NCBI GenBank assembly: GCA_035771175.1
Contig: CM069608.1
Coordinates: 9,132,019-9,196,018, forward strand
Reading direction: 5' to 3'
Length of the DNA stretch: 64,000 bases
Source of the DNA: Paratinospora sagittata
Lineage: Eukaryota; Streptophyta; Magnoliopsida; Ranunculales; Menispermaceae
Position numbers and translations under genes: made by a program
The notes under the pieces: model-generated
Told to the model about the DNA's origin: nothing
The model's database searches: none
The model's input: only the letters and a program-made list of their open reading frames with translations
Shown here: one piece after another, positions 36,301 through 48,300 of the stretch
How positions within the stretch are numbered: position 1 is the first letter of the stretch
How the letters are laid out: each line of letters opens with the position of its first letter

Positions 36301-39300
36301 ATGGACAAGAATAATTAGGAAAGATAATTATTTGTAATTTAAATATAGACTTAGCCCTTCATAAAGCGAAGTGGAGAAAACGAATTCATGTCGCCGACCC
36401 CATGTAGTTGGGAAAATGCTTCATTGAGTCGACTTGAAGATGCAAAAATTGACTGCATGGGAAAAATGTATGGAATTATATATAGAAGGCTTATGTGTTA
36501 AAAATTAGCTAATTATTGATGATTAACCTGGACACTTGATAGTTCTGGGATTTTTTCTTGCATTCCCTCTTCTCCTTCCTTATTGATGATCCATCTTCCC
36601 TAGTCATTCCTTCCCTCTCCCATCTTTTGAGTGCTCAAATTCCTTCGAAAGTGAAGTTCTTAGGATGGCTTTTGTTCCACAGAAAACTACCGATGATTGA
36701 TGTTCTTCAACGGAGATTTAGATCGGTTTGTCTCTCTCCTAATGGTTGTATAATGTGTTTACAAGCTGAGGAAAGTGCTGAGCATTTGTTTACTTCTTGT
36801 GTTGTGGCTAAGATCATATCGAACCGATGGGTGGATTGCTGGCCATCACTTTCGCGTCCCCCCAATTCTGTTAGTGACTGTTTTTCATTTAGTCATATTC
36901 CTCCCCCTCCATTGAGACATTCTAGCATCATTTGGATTGTGTACTTTGCAACTACGTTGAGCCTCTGGTTGGAGAGAAATCACAGAGCTTTTCGGAATGT
37001 GGCCAAACCTGTGGACTCCCTTATGGACGACATTAGGTTGTTGGCTGCCCTGTGGATTGCTTCATCAAAGTTTTTGGGAGGTTTTTCAACTGTTAATTGG
37101 TTTAGATATTTGTCCTCTTGTGTATTGTGCAGTAGGTTGCTGCGTTTTTACTAGTTTCTCTGTGGTTTCTGTCTGTAGTGTTTGATCTAGGGGCTGCACT
37201 CCTTGTGCTCTCACACTTTGTTCTTGTTTTCTTTCTAATAAAGTTTTGTTTCCTCTCGAAAAAAGAAAAAAAAAAGCTAATTATTTACTTGGGAAGCTAT
37301 AAATAAGTTTTTGCTTCTACCCCTAAACATTGCCTAGACAGCATCTTGCTTAGATGGAAACAATCACCTAGCATCATCTTGACACCTAAACAAACATTGG
37401 AACAACAACGAGCAAACCAACACCAAAAGTATCTTATAGCACCAACAAGCCATGGCAAAAACTATGCTTTGGTCAAAATATTATTTTCCTACATATAGCA
37501 TATATTCTAGTGGAATAGCTTCACAACTAATCCATATTTTGTATTTTCCTATGGTCCAGAGGAAAGGGTGATCCCTTCCTATTCTCCCCACCAACAAGAA
37601 AGGCAGCAATTTTCTAGAATTGAGGAACTATAGGCAATAATTAGGAACACCAAAACCAAGACTTTTCATCTCTCTCAAACCCCTTATCTTTCTCGTTAGC
37701 AAGTTGGTTCCTTTTAGTCTCTCAAGTCTCTGTCTCTCAATCGATTCTAGGGGTCACAAACTACCATGTCATGAGTGTTTAAACAAAAAAATATGACATT
37801 TATCAAAGCAAATAAAACATTTTTATAGAATTTTACGATTTTAGCTTGACAAATGATTAATAAGGCCCCATTTGGTATCAAACTCAAAAACAGATTTTTT
37901 GTTTAAATAAACAAAAATTCTTTGAAAACAAGTTTTTCATTGGGTTTTTTTCAAAAATTGAAAAACTGTTTTAAAATTCTGCTTTAAGATTTGTGAACAA
38001 AACAAGAAAACAACAAAGATTTTCTTCAAAATACCCTAAAATAGTATTTGAAAATTTTGTATCTAAAAATTACTTTTGAATGTTGAACCAAACATGCCCT
38101 AAGTTTGTCAAATGTTCTAAAGAGGGAAACTCATGTTATTATAACATGAGGGCTTAAGAGCACTAAGTATGGGAAACCAAGAAGTCCCATGGTCAACTTG
38201 CAATCAACTATTTGCACTTGGGAGGTTGAGAAGGGTGTCTTATGGTCTTTGACCATCTAATCAATATGATTTTAAACAATTAACAAATGTTTCTTTAGTA
38301 TTCTAAAAGATATGTAATTAAGAATATGTAGACATAAAAAAAAATTATATTTAGTTTCATTAATGCTATGCTTCCTATGAAAAAAAAAGAGAGAGAGAGA
38401 TAAAATGTAAGAATATTATGGTTGTGTGCAGAAGGCAACAAAGTGGATTTGGATTAAAAAGCAACAACTTACAACATTACATTTCCTATCCAATACATTC
38501 ACATTGACAAGGTGGTAAGTAATATTAAATGTGGCGCCCATGAGACTAACCTGCATGCAATGTCCTAAACCATGTTCATATTGCAAACCTTTAAGCAGGG
38601 AATTAAAAGGTCAAGATTTTCAACCAATTGCCCATTTTCTTATTTAATGTTTTCAACTTACATTTTTTTAATCATAATCAAATACAGGATAATGAAGATC
38701 TTCATTTTCCCTTGTATAGAACCCTTGAAAATGGGAAATCGAGATGGCCCAGCCTATAATTAAAGGCGTATTGTTTTCTTCTTGTGCAACATTTCGCCGA
38801 GGGCAAAAGTTTCCTTCTTGCTGCGCTAAACATTTCTCAAAAAAATATTATTTCCTTATGACTACAACCGAAGACACCTCAAAATAACAACGTGCCTATT
38901 TAGTTGGGTCAAAGATGTTGTAGTTGGCTCTTTTTTAAAAACAATCACAATTTTCCGGCTCATTTGGTTAGTGCAGCTCCTACTTAAAATAACCAACTTT
39001 TAGAGTTCGGAAAAGCTTCTCACCCCTAGCTTGTCCAAACTCCAAACTACTTTTGCAATTAAAGTTATTTCATACGCATTTATATTACAAAAAAGAAATT
39101 CATATAGTGTTTTGCCAAATAGGCTTTCAACAGCTTGCCAATATGGACTTTTGTAATACGTTCTTTGCATAAGCTATGAGTAATACTAGAGATGTACCAA
39201 ACATGCCCAATATATAAGAGAACTAATGACCATAGTTTTCAAAAGCATAGGTGTGGTCTCTTGAGTTGTCAGGAGAGTTTTCCACCAGGTCCTTTTTCTC

Positions 39301-42300
39301 TAAATTGATTGAGCCTCTTAAGTCTAGCCGCGTACTTTTGCCACATCTGGAAATCACATGTGCCCTCTAAGGTTAAATTGTTAAGTTGCCTTATCTACAT
39401 TGGCAAGATCAGCACAGCTGATGTTTTGCAACGTCACTTTCCACATCTTTATCTCTCTCCTACTTGGTGTTGTCTATGCAGATAGGAAGATGAATTCATT
39501 GAGTACATTCTACTTCGATGCAAAAACGTATTTGGAGGAGATGGGTGACATGGTCACTTTCACTAAGCCCAACTTCCCACAAACTGTGGCTACTCTTTTA
39601 ACTTTGGATGGTTCCTTCTTGAATAGAGCTTGCGAGCTTTGGCCTAGGATACTCTTAGCAATGGGGTGGCGACTTTGGCAGGAAAGGAACAACAGCATTT
39701 TCAAGGGGGAGGAAAGGGATGAGATTGTTGTTTGGGAGGAATTTGTGGTTTCAGCTTCGTTATGGAAGGCTTCTTCTAAGTTGTCTATTGGGAAAAGGTT
39801 GGGAGGGTCAGAGCATCTTAAAATTTTAATGTAACTTTTGGCCCTTTTTGTTCTTTTCCTTCTCTTTGGGATATTGATATTTTGTTTCCTCGCCCAAAAA
39901 AAAAAACCTATTAGGCTCACACCTTGAGGCTAAGAGAAAGCTCCATAAGGCTTAATCCTCAAGGATAGTATAAGGCTTGCACCTCAAGGCTACGTGAGCC
40001 TTAAGCCTCTATGCATGTGAACATAAGGCTCAACCAAAGCCCTTTTTCTATTTACTTTTTCCGATTTTTCCCAAAGCACTTTCAATTGATTTTACAGTAA
40101 CTAGTTTTGTTTCTTTTTTAAAGTTCAATCTTAAGTATTCAGGAGAGATCCAAATTTTGAAGTTACAAGCCTACACTAAACTCTTAAGTCATTTTTTTAT
40201 TTATATTTTTTCCTATTATTTTCAAAACACTCCAACTGATATTAAAATGACACACTAGTTCCTTTTCTTTCTTTAAGTTCTAAATCTAAATTATCAACGG
40301 GATCCAAGTTTGAAACTCCAAGTCTAAACTTCTCTTAGATTACATACATATTACTTGATGAAGAGGAACTTCAATGTCAATTGTTTCAACGAGTTTAATT
40401 GCAAGGAGTGATCATCAAATGTAATAAAAGAAAAGTTAAAAACTTAAGAAGTTACAAGAGATGGTGAAAACTAAGAAGTGGCAATACCTTAACATTGTCA
40501 TGCTTTATTTGCTAAAGTTTATTTATTGATAGATAGAACAAAAAAATCTTGACTTGTAACATGTTCTTATCAAGATATTAGTAATGTTCATTATAGCTGA
40601 AGCATTTGATAGATCAAGTTTGTGTTTTGAGTGCTTGACTTTGTTTATGTGATAAAGTAAACATAAATAAAAATAGTTCAAGCTCGCTAGCATTTCATAT
40701 TTCTCAATTTATTAATGATATTTGCTTCTTTAAAGTGATAATAACATTTTTTACGTATTATTTTATAAAAATCTAAGGCTTATGCCTCATACTGCCACAA
40801 AGCTTACGCCACGCCTCACAAATGAAAACCGCCTCAATTATGCCTCTTGAGTTTTAAATCCTTTCTAATGACATAGCTCCATCCATGGGACCCCATGAAA
40901 TGTAGGTTCAATAATTCGACTCGACTGACTTCATATTAATCAAATCACCAAAAGTAACTCCATTCCGAAATAATAGTTCTGTATGAATTAATAGGATGTT
41001 TGGACATCCAAAATTCATCACATTCAAAGCATCTTTATGACTAGCTGTTGCAGGAAATTTAGAAAAGAATTATTGACATCAATATTGTGCCTTAGGAATG
41101 AAATTTTGAGAGGCTACCCACTGCATTGACAATAATTCATTGGTTGGGCAATCCAAAAATATCTCACACTTGCACCAGAACTAGATTATTAGCATAGGTG
41201 AGCTTTTGCATATGAGTGTTGACATAAATTACTTACCACATGAGCCCCAATAGGACCAATAGGAGGCATAATAAATCTCGTATGGTGTCTCTCAATTTCA
41301 CGTAACAGGTGCAGTACTCTCTCCCCTCCAAAAGCAGTCACCTATCAAGAAATAAACGCTGTCATGACTAAACAATATCTGAATTTATCAGTAGACTGGC
41401 CCAAAGTATGGCCCATATATTTATGTGGATAAATTACATGGAAGATACATATCATGCATGCGTACATTGATCTAAATAAATAACATTGCTACTCGTATAC
41501 ATGTTTGTTTACAATGGTGACTTAACATTTCATGTCTACTTATAGGCATTAGGTAGGTAACTTTCAGCATCCACGTAGTTATTTATAAAGAACAACATAC
41601 CTTGTTGGTTCGATGCTGTTGAAGCTCACGGATATGATAACTGGTCTCATTGTACTTCCTTTCAAATTCTTCAATCTAGAAACACCAACATAAAATACTT
41701 ACTTAACACAAATGCTTGATATACAATCCAGTGCACTGAAAATAAGAACTGCACATAATCACCAATAAACATACATATATGGGACATAAGAATTTATAAT
41801 ATCTAATGGTAAAGGAGCCCAATGCTAATTTTCTATTAGAGAAGATCATCCCAAGATCAAGGAATCTTGAACGTGGGATACCAAGATATATTCACATGTT
41901 AGGCACGTAATGACGCCTCAAACATAGCATGCATAGTAGTAAAAATCATGAATCGGAAGTGAATCGTTTAGAAGTTAGGTGAATCGAATCGGGATTCAAA
42001 TCGATGAAACATTAGATTCATTGAGCTAATATGAATCGTGTATAAAAACACATATATAACCCAATCTCCATAAACAAATGAGACTTAATATAAGGTTCTG
42101 TTAACTAGTCAGTTATTCCTAATTAAAGAACCAAATAAACTAATGTTTTGTTAAGAATGATCTTTCCACGATTCTAGTTACTAGTGAATCGTAAGATTCT
42201 GCTTTACTTTTAGGGTTTTCTGTAAGAGTCAGTGGTAGTGGGATTCATGTTAAGAATTCGAATCAAATTCCCTTGTACAAATCATATTTGTAAGATTCAT

Positions 42301-45300
42301 AGATTCAAATCAGGATTTTGATAACCAGGATAGTGTGTTTCATGATAAGCTAATATTACAGAAAGCCAGCTCTGCAACGTTGAATTGACCAGATGTAATT
42401 ATAAAAGATATCACCTCCAAAGGAAACACATTTGACAATATGCACATTCCATCTTAAATAGTCATCGTCCATGCTTCCTCTTGTTAGACGCATGACGCCA
42501 ATTTATAAAATCGGATGGTAAAGGAGCCCAATGCTAATTTTCTACTAGTGAAGATCATCCCAAGATCTAGGAATGTCCAACATGGTATACCAAGTTATAA
42601 TCATATGGCATATTGGAACCTCAAACATGGCATGTTTCATGATAAGCTGACACTAAACAAAGCCACATCTGCAACACTGAATTGACCAGATATTATTATA
42701 AAAGATATCACTTTCAAAGGAACAGATGGACATTATGGCACAATTTATCTTCAACAATCATTGCTCATGCTTCCTCATTAAATCAAATGAAAATAGCACC
42801 CGTCAAACTAAGATTATAAATGCCCAATAACCATGTGGATAGATTGCAATGTTTGCACTTTTTTGATAGTGGGAACCAATACCTAAGACCTTTTTTGATT
42901 CTAAGCAATTAGGCAACCAATTATGCAAGGCATGTTGGGATATATACTCAACTCTACCGAGCCTTTTTCCCAACTATATGGGTTGGTTACATGAATTCTA
43001 CTACTTAAGTAGATTCATGGCATATTTGATTCAACAAAATTTTAGCAACTATCCAGTATGCTACTGGAATTCAGGTATGACCGTCGAAAAGAGGTACAAA
43101 TCTAAAGGTCGAACTTGTTTATTTTCGTACTATGGGAACTGGGATTTGGCTAAAAAGTGTCTAAAATTTTGGATCTATGTACTTAGATAATGTTATGTTT
43201 ACTACTAAGCCTATATTTTTTTTTCTTATTTCCTATCATTTATTGTCCTTTTTATACCTCAGTTAAGTGAATTGCCACCTATTAATCATTCTCTTCTCTA
43301 TGATTTTCTTCTTTCTTCTGGAGAATCTACATAGTAGTATTCCAAAATCTAAAGTGTCGAATGCATATCCCACACCCATGTCGGTTTGATTGTTAAAGTA
43401 AAGAATCCAAGTAACATTGGTATCAAAGAAAATTCTACTCATTGAAGTTGTTGAACACACACAAGAGTTGATTTTATTTGATTTGTTGACATCAACATCA
43501 TACAATCATAGGTGTACCATTCCTTTTCCTCCTTGTGTGAATGTATTTTGTCTTATATGATTGTATAGTGGATGATGACAAGAAGGGACAGAAGATATAG
43601 CCGGAACTCCACATTTCAAATCTTTCTCCATTAGGAAAGAAGATATAGATGGCTTGATATCAATAGGCAAAACACACTTGAACACACACACACACCTACA
43701 CCTTGAACATTGATAAGGATGAAGGCCATTGGATCCCTTACCACTTGCATGTCACTAGATATGATAGAAGAGACGTAAGTTTCAAAACAAGCTACAAAAG
43801 TAAGAACAAAAGGACCCTAATCGAAACATATACCAATGACCGAGTTAGTTTCTTCGAGATAACAAGCATCCAAATCACAAGGTAACGACTATAATCATCC
43901 TAGAGGAAGGTGAAGCAAAACGATGAATAGAGTATAAAGAATGACAACATAGAGTAATAGCCAAGAAGCAAGTTTAAAGTTACTAGAATAGATATTACAC
44001 AACGAAAGCCCCTCAAATGAAGTCGTAATCATTTTTCTAGAATCCTACACAAGAACGACATAATAGGACTTCACAAAATGAGGACAGTTGGAGGCTTATC
44101 TATAGCAATTGCAATTATCATAGACACAAAGGAGGTAAAAGCTGGAAAGAGATTGAACACCAGCTTTCTTTAGCACTCAGGAGACTTATTTTGATGGCTT
44201 CGCTATTCGATGACCATACGGTGATGTGTGGGAACAAATACAAAAAGAAGATGATACTGATTGAAGTGACAAGGGATACACGGAGGAGGTACAAAGTTGA
44301 TATGGTAGAATGGCAACCAGAAGCCCAGCGTAGTAACAAGCAGATTAACACCAAAAATGTATGAAAGGGAGTGGAAGGTTTGTTGATTAAAGCATGCAAC
44401 AAAACCTCTCTCTGATTGGAAGGAAAAAAGTGTGGAGACTTCTTGAGATCCTCTTACAAGGGACAGGTTAGAACCTCCATCTAGCATAGATTAAGGTGGT
44501 CAACCAAGCATTAGGATTCGCACCAGAATACATCCCTTTGGTCATAGATGGAAGGCAACATGGATTAAAAACAATTATGATTGATTGTTTTTGACGATTT
44601 CCGATTGAAAACAATAACACTGTACCATAGCAACATGGAGCACATAGAGCAGCACCATAACCAAAATGACCCAATAGAGAATAGGAAAAACCAAGAGGAA
44701 AGGAGTCTTCTCTAAACAAGAACATCTAACAATGATCGCAATCAAACAAGTGGACCATCAAGAACTCAAGAGTAATTTCGACGGGTCATTCGTGAGTACA
44801 AAAGATTAATGGAGCCAATTACAAGGAGTAAAGTAGACCACACTTCATGCCCAACCAAAGATAAGAAAGATGGGTCGACGGTGAAAAGCTCAGATAGTGA
44901 AACATAGGCCCACAGACAACACCCAATTTGACTTACTCCAACAAGGCCCAAACGCAAGTGGTAATTGGTTTAATCACCCAACAACTCCCAAACCAACCTA
45001 GTGTTGGTCGAAGCCAACTAGACCCTATCTAGCCCAATCAATTAAAGAGTTAAACATCTTCAATCCTGATCGAGATAACCTTAAATGCCATCAAGGACAC
45101 TTTCGAAGGCAAGAGATTTAGAGCTCACGGGCGAGAGAAGACCAAAAAGCGTTATTGATAGAGCCAACGGATAGTGTCAAGAGACTCTTACTAAATAATA
45201 AATACAAATACAATACTTTTGTTTCTTGTCAAAAAAAAAAACAGATAGTGTCAAGAGAGGCTCCAATGTTCTTCACGAATCGCTAGGGGATAGAAAACAA

Positions 45301-48300
45301 ACTCCTCATAAATGAGAAGAGACTCTTCATAAATGAGAAGGGCAATTTCTTAGGGTGTATAGCAGGAGGAGGATGATAAAGAACAAAGGGAAAAGGCCAG
45401 CATGATGTTGGGATCCAATCAACCACATCGATAAAAACAACCAGAGCTAAATTCCTAGGGACAAGTTCAAGAAGAAAGAAGGCTTCCTCATTGTAGTCCA
45501 AAGTTCATGCGAGACACCATGCGACCAAGACAATCAGATGATCAAGCAAGCTCAAACGAAGTGGACGTTGAAATTGGACAACACATCTTACGTGGAAGGA
45601 ATCCACCCAACAAAGATTCAGTATGTGCTTCCTAATGGATTGAGAGCTTCTCAATCTAAGTTCGTAAATACCATCTCCACTCAACTTGGTACCTTAGCCG
45701 CAAAGATTCGATACAATTCGTACCAATTTTAGCATCTAAACACAATTGTCCCAAGGATCAGGTGATCGAACAAGCTAAGTCAAACACCCACCCATAGAAT
45801 GAGACCAAGAAAGAAAGGGAAGCAGATGAGACTCTGACCATGGAAAAGAACCTTTTTTTTCTCCAATAGATGCAATCATCTCTAAATAAGTTGGGAGGAA
45901 AATTGCAAAAAGTTAATAACAAAGGACAAGGGCAATCTAAAAGTTTGAAAAGTCATGAAGAGTTTCATCAAGAATTGTCAACCATATATGCTTATTCTCT
46001 AGGAAACTAAAAGAGAGGAGGTGGATAGAGAGATCGTTCTTAGCTGTTGCGGTCAAGATTCAAAATTGGATTCACCTACCTGCTATGGGAGTTGTAGGAG
46101 GTATCTTAGTCGAATAGGATTGTAGAATAGTTAAGGTTGTTGTTAAAAACATTTTAACCCAAAAGCTATAGCTGATAGGTGGAGGCCCAAAAATACATAT
46201 CAAGCTACTATTAACACTTTCCCTAATGTGTAGCTCAATCCTATAAGTGGAAAGACAAAAGAGAGAAAAGAAGAAACAATACCAATATTACAACTGGGTG
46301 ATTGATTGATTGGTTTTGTAAACTCTTATCTTTCACAAGGTGATTGATTGACTGTCTTAGCAAATAACATTCATGAATTATTAACATTTAGATAGTCAAT
46401 CAACCACCTTGTTAAGACAGCTTTCTGCAGTAGGAAATAACATTCATGAATTATGATACTATAATGCTATTCAACCACATTTTTACTAACTTTACTGTTT
46501 TAGTGTAAATTTCATCCTATCTAAGATTTGATACTTGATAACAAACAGCAAAGGGTCCTCAATGAAGGCTTTGGCACTCGCCAAGGAAGCCCCAAAATGA
46601 CTTCGCCCTCAAAGCTCACAAACTACTTGAATAAAAGCCACGATATTGGAAAATGCAAACTAATTAACTAACTCAATGTTGGAAAAGGCAACCCTATATG
46701 CCCAAGATTGATCCTAATGAAAACAATTCTTTTGAAAATTAATCCTAACACAAGTCCATAACAGTAGAACGATCCTTCTAGTAATCGATCCTAACAAATC
46801 AAATTTGAACACAGACCCTTCCTATCTACTCGATCATATTCTTGAATGTCATCTTTCTTGAACGTGATCTAAAAAACCTTGAAACAAAGCTATGAAAGAA
46901 CCTGATTCTTCACAGTTGTCATTGCTTCTTGGATCAAACACGATTCATACTATGATTCAAGTATTTTACTAGAATTGATGACTACTGCAAAAACAAAGAT
47001 TGGCAAGGTACAATGAGGATCAAAGAAAACAATATAAAAGCGCAAGGCAACCAAGTCAACTTCAATCCCAAAAATAAAGAAAGCAGGGGCAATAACATGT
47101 GGCAAAGGACTAGGAACCCACCAATTTAAAGCAAGAGATTTATGAACATAAAGAAAAAGACATATAAGGTGGCGAAAGGAAAGGTAACATAATCAAAACC
47201 AAATGGCATACACCTAGTACACATACTATGACAATATATAACAGAATAGGTAACTACTTATGAAAATCAAATAAGAATCATTATATTGTTATCGGGCATA
47301 TTTAATTCAAACAAAAATGTGCGTTCACATAATCAATTAGCAATAATAACAAGGAGCCATTGGAGACATTCACAAGATGATAAGAATAGATTGGGAAACA
47401 ACAAATAAACAAAAGAAGAGATACAGCCAGCACCATCCATGATAAAACTCTAGCAAATTCTTCAAAAAGAAAATTTGGATATCTTGAAAAAATATGTGAA
47501 CAAGATTTTACACCTCCAACACAATCTTCTCAACTGCATTTGTTGCCACTGATAAATTTTCAGATAATGCCTTCTCTTCTTCCCTTAACCTGAAAAGGCA
47601 TACAAATAACCAAATCAAATCAACTCAAATATTCCTTCAAAAAGCAGATCAAACCAATAAAGATCAAGAAAAAGAAACCCAAAACAACATATCAAAATAT
47701 CCACCTTGTTACACTTGAATTTGCCTCATCTATCTCATCCTGAAGCATCTTCAATTGTTCCTCTACTTCATATTCCTCAGCCTAAATTGAAGACAAAACT
47801 AATTAATACAATTTGATAGTGCATTTGACTTTGCATCATCCAAAAATTATATTCAAAAATAAATACATAAATTTAGTATCGTCCCAAAAAAGGTCAAAAA
47901 CCAAAGTTTAAGTTTTATAATCAAATGGACCACCAAGACTAATTTCAGATTTGATGTTGCACATTTGCAGAAACACAGTAATCTATATGGACTATGTAGT
48001 ATCAATACATGAAATTATAGAATTTAACTCGTGCATTGAAGCTTGGATTTATGTCCATCCGGCCATAAATAAGGTTTAGAGTGAGTTGATGTTTTGTGAG
48101 AACGATCAGTTCACCAAGAAAACCAACCTTCAAAATCTATCAACCAATTTTAATATTCATAGCCTAGTGAAAATGCTGAGAAAATTAAACAACCAACGGC
48201 TGTGCATTTTCCTCCTCTATTTGAAAAAGAATTTAACCATAGTACAAGTCAAGAAAAGGACTAAGCAATTCTAAGGACAATTTCCTTGGTGAAGAGATCA

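Larger units (their letters stand above)
32011..41236. other. SMC6 intron inside the hinge region, 9,226 bp
   Basis: Holds an RTE copy split by an L1 (33320-36420), L1 ends (36518-37274, 39230-39906), a Harbinger-like MITE (37864-38099), a possible DNA element (39907-40862) and a duplicated 100-bp segment (about 32290 and 37420). A possible MITE ending near GCTCATTTGGTTAGTGCAGC (38950) is too unclear to call. 32400-33240, 38110-38930 and 40870-41236 show nothing recognisable. Confidence 0.8.
41676..47513. other. SMC6 intron, 5,838 bp
   Basis: Holds a tandem segmental duplication (41791-42775) with a family B element in one copy, an RTE end (about 42930-43010), a family C fragment (about 43251-43375), an unidentified less AT-rich block (43380-46250) and a 59-bp L1 tail (45185-45243). 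46250-47513 shows nothing recognisable. Confidence 0.75.

Noticed and set aside
39400..39834. 144-codon frame starting with a signal-peptide-like stretch
   Set aside because: The end reads [14 protein letters not shown], the L1 ORF2 C-terminus; the hydrophobic start is out-of-frame L1 zinc-finger sequence.
43263..43505. 80-codon minus frame as a copia protease remnant (TWIL... motif)
   Set aside because: Only a three- to four-residue resemblance, and part of it is family C repeat sequence shared with 52960-53040.
45538..45732. 64-codon frame as a gene
   Set aside because: Isolated in the unidentified block, no start context or homology.
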